The position numbers and the translations under genes were made by a program. Source: Dipteronia dyeriana (Eukaryota; Streptophyta; Magnoliopsida; Sapindales; Sapindaceae). From it: a stretch of DNA of 64,000 bases. The stretch spans positions 33,034,074 to 33,098,073 of the forward strand of contig CM065299.1 of NCBI GenBank assembly GCA_032871835.1. The letters are read 5' to 3'. The notes beneath the pieces are model-generated. The model was not told where the DNA came from. It searched no databases and was given only the letters and a program-made list of their open reading frames with translations. Numbering within the stretch: position 1 is the first letter of the stretch; each line of letters begins with the position of its first letter. Of the stretch, positions 45,528 through 56,941 are shown piece after piece.

Positions 45528-47768
45528 TGAAACAAATATTATGGTGTGTTTAATATTAATCTAGAGGAGAGTGAATAGATTTTAATCAAATTTTACCCAA
45601 TTTTCGTTAATGGTCAATTAGACAAAAATACCCCTAACTAGTCACAATAATATCACAAGTGTAATAAGTGCGGAAATAATAAAGACACTTGAGATATACG
45701 TGGAAACCCTCCAAATGGGAAAAACCACGGGCTGTTAAGTGCGCCACACTCGAACAATGAATCCACTGATGATAGAGGCGTTACAACCTACTCCCGGTAT
45801 ATAACCCACTACCACTACCTAATCCCGGTATTAAGTAGACCTAGTCCAATTTGCTTACGCTTGAAGCAACCTACTCCTGGATGCAACGCAAGACTTACTT
45901 CTCTTCAATGAAAAGATAAACACCCTATATGAATATATGATGATATTTAAACAACAAACAAGGCTAGGGTACCTTATATGCTTATCTAGGATTATAAGAT
46001 GACAATAAATGCAATCCTAGATATCAAGAGCTAAATGACATGTCATAAAGCTTAGCTAAACATAGAACAAGCAATCCTATGAAGCTATCATAAAAGCCAA
46101 ATCAACACATGTTGTCATTAAGCATGGCAAGGACTATAATGCAATCACTAAATGCAATTAATGAGTCCTAATCAACAATGTCTAAATGCAATGCATAGAG
46201 ACTTAACAAGAAGGGCAAACATGTACTAAATTCAAGCTATCAACAAACAAACTCAATCATGCAAAGGAACTCATAAATAGATGCAATGAATGAAGTCCTA
46301 GCATTTAATCAACTAATAAATACAATAAAAACATCATCTTGGAAAACATAAACAAATGACAAAGATGAGATTTTTGTTCAACTTACCAAGTCAATTAAAG
46401 ATGAAGACCCATGCCTAAAGATGCTCAATAATGCATGAAGGATGTTGGGTTTTGAGTTTGGAGAGTTAGAGAATAACTCTTGGATCTTCTCTCTCAAAGC
46501 AAATACTTTCTCACTCTAAAAAATGGTTTGGAAGCTCTAAAAAACGAGTGAGGAAGAAGATGACACATAAATACGAGCCCTATAACAAAACTACATCGTT
46601 TTGAAAAATGCCCGAAATTTACTAAGTGCGTTGGTAAGCTGCGATGGTCGACAAGTGCCACACCAGCACACACCTACTATCCAAGGGGCACTGGTGAGGG
46701 CGCTTGTGGACTGGCGCAACCATAATAGCGCAACAACCAGAGAATCGTGTGACCCAAAAAATGACCAAACGACATCCAAACATTTCGTATAATATTCTGT
46801 TGGATAGGTATGGAAGTCTAATTTCTACTCCAATTTACAAAACATGATTTGGATGTCTGTAGAAAACGTTATGGTCATTTAAGTGACCAGAGGTCAGAAA
46901 TGGACAACAACAGAGATGCCCTGTTTTTGTTGTCACTTTGGTGATTTCAAAACCAATCCAAACGGTCATGAAATATTACGAATAATGTACCATTGGAAAG
47001 GTATGGGTGTCTAGTTTTTACAGAAGTTTTCAAAACATATTTTTAAGCAATTTATAAAATGTTATGGTCACAAGACCATGCAAAGGTCAGTTTTAAAAAA
47101 CATTTAAATCTTTGAAATCCATATTTTGAAACTAGACACCTTACTCCACATAACCAAACCAAGAAAACAATACGACCTTCTCAAATGGTCACTCAATGTG
47201 CTAAGACAAGCACACCATCGTGCAAGTGTAAACAACACATAAAACCACACTATGAATGCACATAGACAACAATGAAGCACACATGCATAACAAATCAAAT
47301 GCAAGTAAGTGTGTGTGTGAGCAACACATAATGCATGTCAATACAAATGCAAGGATGTGATCAATGTAAACATGCAAGAAGAGTTATCAAAACATGAATG
47401 CACACTCATATAAACACACAACATATACGAATAATAAATATGCATGAATTGTGAGTGTGTGCAACTATATCTCTTTAAAGCAAGTAAGCACAAGAAATAT
47501 ACATTTTGCGCTGGTTAAGTGGCATAGCTCAGTGGCGTATGACAAGCGATGACCTACTGATATGTTACGCTGGTGTTGGCCCTGGTCGAGTGGTACAACA
47601 TCTGTAGCGCACAACTAACATTCTTCACATTCAAACACACATGCATCCAATGCTAATGCCTTTTGTGCTTCTTCTCTTGAGGTCTTGAGAGTCTAAGCTA
47701 CCCATACATAAAACCCCAATATGTGGTTTGTTCACGAAATAAGCCAATCAATAAATGAGGGCTTTACA
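45528..47768 (-). mobile_element. Solo LTR of family A inside COP-C integrase (TSD ATCTA)
   Basis: A 2241-bp LTR, plus-strand ends TGAAACAAATATTATGG and GGGCTTTACA, the same as the SIRE-A LTR edges at 1214 and 5240. ATCTA is duplicated at 45523-45527 and 47769-47773. Between the TSDs there is no internal sequence. CG-rich motif clusters are at about 46620-46735 and 47505-47620. A TATA-like TATTTATG (minus) is near 46565-46575. Excision in silico brings the two integrase halves together across a DDYSR-type motif. Confidence 0.95.
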
Positions 47769-47773
47769 ATCTA

Positions 47774-48133
47774 TAAAGGTGACATAATACTAATAACCAC
47801 CCCTAGCTTTAACATTCATCGGTCCACAGACGTCTGTATGTCTAAGCTCTAGCGGTTCTAAAGCTCTAAGCCATTTTCACTAAAATGTCTCTTAGTCATT
47901 TTACCTTCCAGACAAGATTTTCAGACAGGTGTGGTGCCAACCTTTAACTCACTTAAAGGTCCACTTTTTACTAGTCTGTCTATCCGGTCAAGGTTAATAT
48001 GACCAAGCCTTAGATGCCAGAGATACGTGTCATTATCTAGAGAAATTTTATATCGTCTAGTTTTTGATTTTTCAACCTTAAACATTTCAGTGTTAAGCAG
48101 TGTAGTATGTATTAACGGTCTTAACACATACAA
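47774..48133 (-). pseudogene. pol: COP-C integrase, N-terminal (GAG-pre-integrase) part
   Basis: The open frame at 47921-48133 has [19 protein letters not shown], the first half of the zinc site. The CLEGKMTKRHF segment and the first catalytic region (HTDVCGP-like) follow towards 47774, with one stop after TTPV and a frame change. It continues past the solo LTR at 45522. Confidence 0.87.
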
Positions 48134-48389
48134 ATTGTTTTCATTAATTCCTTTAACAAATATTCAGAACATTCTTTCCAATAATAATAGATTTATTATT
48201 AAAAGAAACAAAATATTTTTGTTCTAACAACTTGGAAATGGAGATCAAATTCCTTGTAAATCCAAGAATATAAAATACATTGTCCAATAATATATAATCA
48301 TTACAAAGACGTAATCTAATTACGCCCACTGCTCATGCTGACACGACATCCCTTGAGCCCACAGGCATTGAACAGGCTCCCTCCTCTAG

Positions 48390-49241
48390 CTATGTCCAAG
48401 AATCCGTCAATTGTAAAGAAGAACAAACATGGTTAGTGGCCCCCGAATCAACTATCCAGGGTGAAGAATCATCTTCCACTAAACATGACTCAAGAACAAG
48501 TAAATCATATTTACCTTTCTTGGACTTCTTCTTGCCTTGGGCTTTCTTGTGTTTAAGCTTACCCTTCGCCTTACCAGCAGACATCTTTCTCTTCTTATTA
48601 TTGGAGGAAGATGGTTCGGTAACATTTGCCTCACCGGTCTTACCCTTTTAATCCTTAGTCAAGGACTCAAAGGTAGTAAGCTCACTGAGCAACTGTGTGA
48701 GACTGAACCTTAACTTCATCTCGTTGTTGCTTTTAAACTTATCAAAACTCTTCAGAAGAGTCATCAGTATGATGCTCACTTGACTGGGTTCGTTAATTGT
48801 CCTGCCATTGACATTTGTCATGTTAAAGTAGAACATCATGCTCAGGACATGATCCCGAACTGAGGTACCTTCCTTCATACGAGCGAGCATAGTGAAACGA
48901 ACAGCCTCATATCGCTTTTGCTCGGAGGGCTGCCCAAACATAGCTTGCAATGACTACATGATTTTGAATGGTGAAGTCATTACTTCGTGCTTTGTGACAA
49001 GCACGTATGTCATATAAGCCAACATATATGTTCGGGCCTTCTAATCAGACGATACCCATCGCTGGTACGCCTCACGAATAGTTCATGTGGCATTGGCATC
49101 ATGCGTTGGAGGACATTCCTCCGTAAGCACAAACTTGAGGTCTTTGGTGACCAATATTGCATTAATGTTAAGTTTCCACTTAGTGTAGTTATCAACAGTT
49201 AATTTTTCATTTGCGAGAATTTGAAGTAATGCAGAAGACAT
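48390..49241 (-). pseudogene. gag-pol: COP-C gag and protease start; zinc knuckle absent
   Basis: The start is taken at the ATG at 49239-49241 (MSSALLQILANEKL). Capsid motifs are VDNYTKWKLN, FVLTEECPP and MFGQPSEQKRYEAV to LLSELTTFESL (48648-48950), interrupted by four or more stops. A basic Lys-rich tract (48530-48600) goes directly into GKYDLLVLESCLVEDD and the protease site WIVDSGATNHVC in the same frame. Relatives have a CCHC knuckle between these; here no C-x2-C-x4-H-x4-C is found. Gag and protease share a frame; the integrase is shifted. Confidence 0.88.
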
Positions 49242-49249
49242 TATTGCTG

Positions 49250-50573
49250 AAATAAATAAAACATCCATTCAGCCATTTATTTAAAACAAGTGCGAGTGCT
49301 TTGGTATAAATTTAAACATAATGCATCAACATGTTTAACGAACTAGAACTACCCTAAAACTAGTTACTATACCATGACAATCCAACATACCACAAAGAAG
49401 TGCCACCTTACAATCAAGTCTTTGCATGTTGGACCAAGACATTCTCAATTAAATGATATTCTAGAATAACTCTTATTCCATATCATTCAACATTCGTTTA
49501 TTCAGTCAGGTTTTTAGTTAACAAACTTAATCAAAACCTTCGTGAGTGTAACCCACCATTTCAGATCTCACGAGCTTAACTCAAGAACTGTCACCTTAGG
49601 GTCGGTCAATGCTGAAATACTCTTAGAAATCCTTTCCTTAAGGAAGTCAACATTGGTATTGACCATTGTGGAAACTCTCCTTAGGGAGGACGAAAGCAAA
49701 GCCGTCACGAGGCCCCACTCGGATCTCATAGTGTTGAACTAATGATGGAAACCGCGAGATATATCTGTCATATATCCCTCTCCCACTCACTAATTTAAAA
49801 TTAGGGTTTTCTATTATCCGTTAAAGTACCTAGACTTTACATGTTTAAATGACTAACCTTAATCAAGTTACCTAGCGCATTAACTAAATAGAATCAAATT
49901 CTAATTAACTAATAAACTATTAATGATTTTTAACAATTAAAAATCTATTCTATTAGTGAATAATCTAAACCTTTGTAAACTATTTACTAAGGTCAGATTA
50001 TTATGTTAGTATTTACCAAGTTTTAACCATTAAAACTCTAACACTTTATTCGGATCATTTAGTATTAGGTTATTAATCAAATTAATCCTAATAAATGACC
50101 ATGTTAATCTAACTTATTAAACACTTTAATAAATAGATTAATATTAACGAGAATTACCAGGTTTTTTTAACCATTAAAAAAATAATCTCATTTTCATAGC
50201 CAATTATGTATATACCAATTTTAATCACATTAAAAAAATACATAAAATATCAGGCTATGAGGTATGTATGACATATCAAATATATTTGTGTAGGCACAAC
50301 TAATCTAAATGACATACGTATGCATGACAATGCTTTTATCATCACATAATATAAAGCATACATGAATTGACCGAGTACAGCGGATTATTTAACCTAAAAA
50401 AATGGAATCTAAAATTACAAAAATACCCCCAAGGCATTCCTTGGTCTTTTTGTAATTTTCGAGCCTTCCAGTCTCATCAGGTCACTCCGATTCATCTCAT
50501 AAATCTTTCTTTATGATTTTTTCAAGTCTTCAATATAGGTTACAATTTTTTTATTTACAATACAATAACATTG

Positions 50574-50631
<58 letters not shown>

Positions 50632-50796
50632 CCATAACCCCTAAATCCACAGTACCATATAATTAACGATCAATCATATTTTTGTAAATTAACAAATTTA
50701 ATATACATATACAACATATAGTCAATTTAAACAGTGCCTACACAATTATACATGCAGGAGCATCGAAAACAATTTCCTGTTCCGAAAAGAAAATTG
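49250..50796 (-). other. COP-C untranslated leader
   Basis: AT-rich sequence between gag and the primer site; no coding motif. It ends near a long (AT)n run at 50577-50628. Confidence 0.65.
50577..50628. repeat. (AT)n microsatellite, about 25 units
   Basis: Uninterrupted AT dinucleotides within the COP-C leader. Similar shorter runs are at 41734-41763 and 52485-52517, each present in only one of the two COP-C LTRs at that length. Confidence 0.95.
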
Positions 50797-50808
50797 GCTC
50801 TAATACCA
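50797..50808 (-). promoter_or_regulatory. Primer binding site of COP-C (iMet type)
   Basis: Minus-strand TGGTATTAGAGC, one C-to-T difference from the standard TGGTATCAGAGC, two bases from the LTR edge. Confidence 0.88.
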
Positions 50809-50810
50809 AT

Positions 50811-52481
50811 TGATGGAACCCTGTTCACCGGTCACGCATTGGAAGTAGGTATAAATTTTTATACAGATCGTAAACGATATGTAACCAGTGAACTTGGGGC
50901 CATAATTATTTTTGGAACTTATACATACAAATTTATTACAATAATAAAATATATGTATATTCAGGAAATTGAAATCGATATAATTACAAGAAGATATTAG
51001 AACCTTACCAACGTTTGGAGGGTCATTCACTTCTTGCTATGCTCCTAGTCTGTACCACTCGATCTTCCTTACTATATCCCGGGACTGGTAACTGCGTGTG
51101 GACGCATCACGGTCTCAAGAACTTGAATGGAGGATGTAGAGAAAAAAATGAAGAAACTATTTCTTCTTAGAGAAAACAACTTAGAACCATTCTAGTTGTT
51201 AAAAAAATATCTTATATTTTATTTTTCTCTTTAATTTCAAAGTGCACGAACACCAAAATTTATTGTGAAACACTGATATCTTTTTTTATTCTCATTACTC
51301 TTTACACTCACGCACATTAGCACTTAAAATGCATGTATCTCATTACTATGTGCAATGTATATTATTAATGTGTGTTAATGAAATTTTAAGGTTTTAACAC
51401 ACACACACACAAATTGATTTTAATGTGTATTCATGTGTTTTCAGTTTTGGTATATATATTGTTCGGCTTTTTTTTTTTCAAATAAAAATATATCCAATAT
51501 TTATGTATATATATATATAATTTTTTAAAATACTGATAATATATCTTTTGATATTAAAATCTTTTTAAAATATCTCATATCTTTAAAAGATAATGAAATA
51601 TTTGTTTTTGATTTTAATCATTTCAAATTCAATTTCAAATATTTAATTTAATAAAATAAAATAATCACATTATCTTATTCTATTTCAAATCAAATATCAA
51701 CTAACACCCTCCATATTGTGATTAACGATATAATTAAATAATCTCATTATCTAATTTAATTAGTCACCATTATTCATTTATTAAATAATCTCATTATTTA
51801 ATTAATTCTTGAATAAATGTGTGTCACTTTCGTAACACAATTAATTGGACAATCCAAATAATTAACCGTGACCCTTGTTACCTAAATCGATCGAGCTAGC
51901 AATGGGACGTAATGGACCCACAGTAGTTTAAGCTCCAATAATCATCGGAATCATTAATTAAACTCTTCAATTAATATACCTTGATTATTAACCCTAGTGT
52001 TATTCCACTAAAAACTCGAAGCTGCACTCTCTCAACTGGAGACGTTTTTACACAGACTGATACAACTCGGTGTCCATCGATATAGCTATTACTTATGGTG
52101 TGATTCTCCATGGTAGTTCATAATTAGGGTTGGGTCATAATGTCTGTTATATCCTTATAATTACATATATCCAATAAGTGCCATTGATTCTCTAATGGAC
52201 GATAAATCCTATTTCCTCACGGAATTAGGAGAGCGCTTATATTGTCCAAGCCCCGAATCAATCCTTAAGCAAACTACCATATTCTCTTTAAGAGAATGAG
52301 TGGATTCCACTACTATGTACAACCTTCCCTGCTACAAGTCAAACCGCAATCCTAACATACGAAGTATATTGATCAGGAACTGTATTTGACCTCACCCATG
52401 GTTTATCAAAGACCACGATCTAACCTGAAGGAGTCGATAAACACTCAGGATTAAGATAACCTATATATAGCCATCATTAGT

Positions 52482-52520
<39 letters not shown>

Positions 52521-52921
52521 TCTAATTGATAAACAGATCTTGGTGAGAGATTCATATAGATCATGGCCCAGTCCTATATGATCACATTATACAAGGTGCC
52601 TCCATTTCCTTATCTCATATGAATGATTCAGGATAGAATCACTGTATATCACAGAATGGACCATTGCTATAGAATAGCCGCAAATAAAGTACCCTGCTTT
52701 ATTTGCTATATATGGAGTCTTTAGACTGCACGTCTCTTACTGTATCCATCTATATATGAGACTCATATACAGAGTTCGAGATTACATCTAGCAATCTAAG
52801 ATGTTAATATGTATGCACAAGTTATAAAATAAACAATACAACAAGAATGAATTGAACTTTTCTTTTTATTTATTTCATAAATCCATTTACTAATGACATC
52901 TTTAGGGCATAAACCCTAACA
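50811..52921 (-). repeat. 5' LTR of COP-C
   Basis: A 2.11 kb LTR with plus-strand ends TGATGGAACCCTG and CCCTAACA, followed by the TSD CCATT. It differs from the 3' LTR at several percent of positions and by a (TA)n expansion at 52485-52517. The family also appears at 63588-64000. Confidence 0.94.
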
Positions 52922-52926
52922 CCATT

Positions 52927-53451
52927 CGTCTTCGTTACCGTGACCACGTTGGCGATCCATTCTGGGTAGGATGCCTCTCTGATGAAGCCTACTATAATCA
53001 ACTTGTCCACTTCCTCCTAGACTGCAACAATTCTTTCAGCATTAAAGTAACACATTTTCTGCTTGACGGGCTTGAAGATCGGACCCATTGCTAATCGGAG
53101 AGTGGCTAATGAGATTGGGATCCCGGGCATTTCATCGTGGCTATAATCGAAGATGTCACTAAATTCTCGGAGAAGCCCGATCAATCCTTTATTCACTTCC
53201 GGCTCGAGGGTAGCTCTGACCTTGACAACCTTGGAGGGATCATCACTTCTGATGGGTATCTCCTCTAGTTTGTCCACTAGGTGCCCACTTTTCCATTTCT
53301 TGTTCTGTTTTTCCTCATTCGGCATCTTGGGGTCATCCTTTAGATGATCTGCGGGTTCTATATCTTCCGAGGTCATCCCTGGTGCTTCTATACCTTGGAT
53401 TGTTATGACTTGTACGAATTGTTTCGCCAAAGCTGTTGGGTTGGCAAACAC
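52927..53451 (-). pseudogene. pol: TAT-F reverse transcriptase, N-terminal part
   Basis: Open at 53017-53451 and in frame with the RT C-terminal part once COP-C is removed. It shows IPIRSDDPSKVVKV, LREFSDIFDYSHDEMPGIP (the Tat RT lead-in) and FNAERIVAV, then a stop where Glu or Gln is expected. EEVDKLIIVGFIREASYPEW and NVVTVTKTNG follow up to the insertion point. Confidence 0.92.
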
Positions 53452-53469
53452 TGCATAGCATTTCCTGGC

Positions 53470-53870
53470 TGGCTGTTAGTCCCCATATACCTCTCCCACC
53501 TTGTTCCCTACCTGGAACTTCAAGATATTGTGGTAGATAGATAGGACTCCCTTCAAAGAGGATAGGAACGGTCTCTCTAATATGGCATTGTAGGCCGATA
53601 GGGTGTTGACCATAACAAAATTTGTCATAAAATTTTATTGGAAAGGTGTGGTTCTACCGATCACTGGGAGGATCTTTGACCCTACTAGTATGATTGAATC
53701 GGCGGTGAATCCGTATAGCGGGGTTATGTAACTATTGTAACACCATTGCTACAAATTCAGCTTCTCCAAGATGTCCTTGAAGAGGATATCTACACTGCTG
53801 CTTATGTCAATGAGCATGCGGTGGACCATGCAAATGGAAATCTGTACAATGATCACTATGGGGTCATCAT
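53470..53870 (-). pseudogene. pol: TAT-F protease, degenerate
   Basis: Read leftward from 53870: a hydrophobic strand, then LIDISSSVDILF, where related Tat proteases have VDxGSSxDIL. The catalytic D-x-G has become D-I-S. Further on are NTLSAYNAILERPFLSSLKG and STYHxxxKF-like motifs, as in TAT-H. Several stops are in frame. Confidence 0.8.
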
Positions 53871-55660
53871 GAGGATGCATGGTATTATTGACATCTGCCT
53901 CGGTGAAAATAATTTATGCTTATTAGGATGGGCTAGTCGGGCTTTGGTCGATCTTGAAGATACCCTAAGCTTTAATCTACAGGGGGAATCTTCATTGCAT
54001 GGTTTTTTCTAGAATTATTGGAGGTGCCCGTAAGAGTTGACTATTTGCTGACGATATGTATCACCTGGATCTGTTGCATTAAATTCGTCTGCTCCCATTT
54101 TCTCTTCAAAACATGCTCGCGTATCTCAACTTGTACTTCTATTCCAGTCTAAATGTTGTCCTTGACCTATTGCAAGAACTTTATCAAACATCCTCCTCTT
54201 ATAAGAGACTCGATCTGGTTGTACAGGTTATATCACTCTGAAGTTTTGTGACCCACGTCTTCATGGAAGTCGCAGTACTTGTATTTAGGGGTTCACGTTA
54301 CTGGATACCTTTCTTGCTTGGGTTGAGAAGTGGGGAAGCGATATGTTGACCTATTGTGAGGTTTGTTTAGGTTTTTCTAAGCAAGCTCAGTTTTAGGAGC
54401 TTCCTTCTTCTAGTGCTTCACTGTTCTCATATCGTCATGCTCTATCTTGACTTTGAGCTTTTCATCTATTTCGACTTGCTCTAGAGCCCGATCATAGGCC
54501 TCTTGATAGGTCTCTATAGGTCACTTGGTAAAGGATCAAAAAAGCTTAATCACCCACAGGTTTCACCAAAAGTTGGCAAAGGTCAGCGAAGACTCCTATC
54601 TGGATGACTTCCTTGTGGAAGAGTTTCACGTATGATCAGAGTGTCTCACCTCACTCCTGGATTACATACTGTAGGTGTATGGGATCCTTTGGACACGGTT
54701 TGATCCTTTGGAACTGCGAGCAGAAATCTGTTGATCGTTTTAATAAAGAATCCAAGCTACCAGCAGACAGCTTCCTAAACCAAGTCTTTGCGTAGTCAGT
54801 CAAGGTGGTAGGGAACATCCTGCATATGATAGCCTTGGTGGTATTATGGACTTCCATTTACTGGACGAAGCTCTCCAGTTGGCTCAAAGGGTCTTCTGTC
54901 CCAAAACATTTATCTGTCGGTATCTTGAATTTTGACGGGAGCCCCGCCTCCCAAATTCTTCTAGTGAAGGGAGCATTCATCTCGCTCAAAGGATCTTTCT
55001 TGTCCTCTATGTGCTTTTCCCTTATTTATCTATTGGATCTCTTTCTATAGCTTTGCCAGCTGATCTTTCAGGCCTATGTTTCCTGGTTTTTTTGAGTTGA
55101 TCTCGGACTCTTCGCCTTTGGATCCCTCTAATGATATGACAATTTCCGCTCGGTCTTTTTTATGAACGGGATCTACCCGAGGGTTTTGCTGGATACCTTT
55201 CTTTCTAGCCCTGGCTTCCTTCCTTATGGTCACTGGGTGAGGATCCTCTCATTACCCCTAAGGTAAGGCATCCATGATAATTTAACTTGCTTAGGGCTGG
55301 TAATATGATGGCCTACCAGGAACTGTGGGTATGGGCTCTAGCCTATCTCAGGCTGGCTCTTACGGAGGAGGGCCCAACCGATAGAAGGCGGGTTGCTGGG
55401 TTCTTATCCTGCTCGACTCTACCTGAGTGTTAGGATTTACTGGTTGAACCATGATGCCCTCAGCGAGCAGACGAAGCTGGATGTTTTCCATAAAGGTTTC
55501 TGCTTGTTGGTCGAGTGTAGCCTGGCTTATCATAGAAGGGCCAAAAGCCTGCGCAACAGTTAGCTAAACCGAACGTTGGTTGCGGTGTCTGGGTTTTTTT
55601 TTTCTCAGGGCCTTTAGCGTTGATGCAACTGAAGGTTGTTCCAAAGCCTCAGGCTGTCCC
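53871..55660 (-). pseudogene. gag: TAT-F gag, heavily broken
   Basis: The capsid-like core is open at 54651-54857 (TTKAIICRMFPTTLTDYAKT, then WFRKLSAGS), matching the retrotransposon gag pattern. To the right (55045-55233) there is a basic and acidic linker ending GLKDQLAKL. To the left is a decayed zinc knuckle (CDFHEDVGHKTSE, last Cys position unclear) near 54240-54290. Stops are frequent. The N-terminal region (to 55660) aligns with the plus-strand TAT-H gag start at 58553. No single start codon can be assigned. Confidence 0.82.
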
Positions 55661-55739
55661 TGGGAGGAACAGAGCCTCATAACTTTTACAAAATGACAAA
55701 CACGTGATTGTTGATCTAATTAACTGGGTGTGGATTTTT

Positions 55740-55755
55740 CATACAGACGGCTCCA
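55740..55755 (-). promoter_or_regulatory. Primer binding site of TAT-F
   Basis: Minus-strand TGGAGCCGTCTGTATG, five bases from the LTR edge at 55761. It resembles the TGGCGCCGTCTGTGGG type used by plant Tat elements (tRNA-Asp-like, from memory). It fixes the orientation of TAT-F as minus. Confidence 0.7.
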
Positions 55756-55760
55756 GAAAG

Positions 55761-56941
55761 TGTAAACGAAAAATTCGCTTGGGGTGAGGAATTTCAGTTA
55801 ACACCCTCGAGATTACTACCATGGAGGTGGTGGCCAGGGATTGGTACCTTTGGTACCTAGATTTCTCAAATAAAGGTAGGTCATTAAATGTGAATACAAT
55901 GAGAATGGGAATATAGCACTTTAATATAAATCACTTATGTCGTACAAAATTCTCTCAAATATTCTAAATCTCACTGGGTATAGTAGGGTGGCAACCTCGT
56001 GCCTGTCGAATAGTAGAATACAACAATAGTCATGTTCTGAAGTAAGAATTTAGACCGGAGTAGACACTCTCTCTCTCTGTCTCCTGTTCTATCAGTTTTC
56101 TCCTTTCCCCCTTTCTTATTTCATGCTTGGTTGATTTATACACAGTCCAAATAGATTAAATTTGTGACTCTCCCTCCATGATTCTCATAATCTTCTCTCT
56201 CTTTATTGGGTGGGATCCTTTATTTAAAAGTCATTAACTTTGGATTAATAATGGATTTGAGAATATCTTAGGTGGAGATAAGTATGTTTCCTCTTTGGAC
56301 TCAATCTCTTACCCTGCACATACACGATAATTTAATGTTCGTTGGAATGTAGACATGATCCTGTGTGCCTCTGTGGCATGATGCCTCATGGAGGTCATCG
56401 AAGATGGCGTTTAGCTTCCTCAAAGAGAGAAGTATACCTATATTATCATCTTGGTACTATGAGCTTCATCTGACCTTTCCAAGTTTCCTAGAGCTTGAGA
56501 TGCCCCTGTGAGCGCTCTATGGTAGTAACAGAGCTTTGGCAAGCTTCCTCCTACCTATTCAGATAGGTCCGAATCTTCCCTCGATTAGATGGAGCAATAT
56601 GTTAGAGTGAGCTTGGTGTTTAATGGGTCTCTCTCTCTGTGCCTGGAAAGGATGGAAGGCTTCTGGGGAAGTTTCGAGGTGATCTCGACTTCAGTGAGCC
56701 TAGATCCTCATGCGTCAAGCTATTCCTGAATCCCTACTTCGGTGTAGGGAGCTCAATCCGATCATTTCGGGCACCACCTTGGGTGCTTCCAAAGCTCGAT
56801 GACCTTTCCTCACTTCTACATGGTGGCTCCACAGCTCACCCCCAGGACCCGCGGTTCCATGGTGGGTAATCTTGGGTTTGGACTTGGACTATGAGAGAGG
56901 AAAATTTCCATTTGATCCCTAGCCAAATTTGGCTATTAACA
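55761..56941 (-). repeat. 5' LTR of TAT-F
   Basis: A 1181-bp LTR with plus-strand ends TGTAAACGAAAAATTCGC and GGCTATTAACA. Colinear with 32786-33989. It carries a CTCTCTCTCTCTGTC tract, as in the other copy. The sequence beyond 56941 belongs to a different LTR family, so no TSD is visible. Confidence 0.87.

Larger units (their letters stand above)
41047..52921 (-). mobile_element. COP-C: Ty1/copia element inserted in TAT-F RT (plus-strand TSD CCATT)
   Basis: CCATT at 41042-41046 and 52922-52926 flanks the element. Minus-strand order: 5' LTR 50811-52921, iMet primer site, leader, gag from 49241, protease, integrase, RT, RNase H, 3' LTR 41047-43114. Without the solo LTR nested in its integrase it is about 9.6 kb. 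Its gag (ANEKLTVDNYTKWKLN, FGQPSEQKR) is a type common in eudicot genomes; I take it as Angela/TAR-like without certainty. Removing the element and one TSD copy joins the two halves of the TAT-F RT in frame. Confidence 0.96.
32786..56941 (-). mobile_element. TAT-F: Retand-like Tat Ty3/gypsy element, split by COP-C
   Basis: Two LTRs of about 1.2 kb (55761-56941 as the 5' LTR, 32786-33989 as the 3' LTR) flank an interior of about 9.9 kb once COP-C is removed. Minus-strand order: Tat-type primer site, gag, protease, RT, RNase H, archaeal-type RNase H, integrase, tandem array. An antisense gene on the plus strand lies next to the 3' LTR. The second RNase H between RT/RH and integrase is diagnostic of the Tat lineage. 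An antisense ORF plus tandem repeats between pol and 3' LTR is the Retand/Grande arrangement. No matching TSD is present. Confidence 0.88.
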
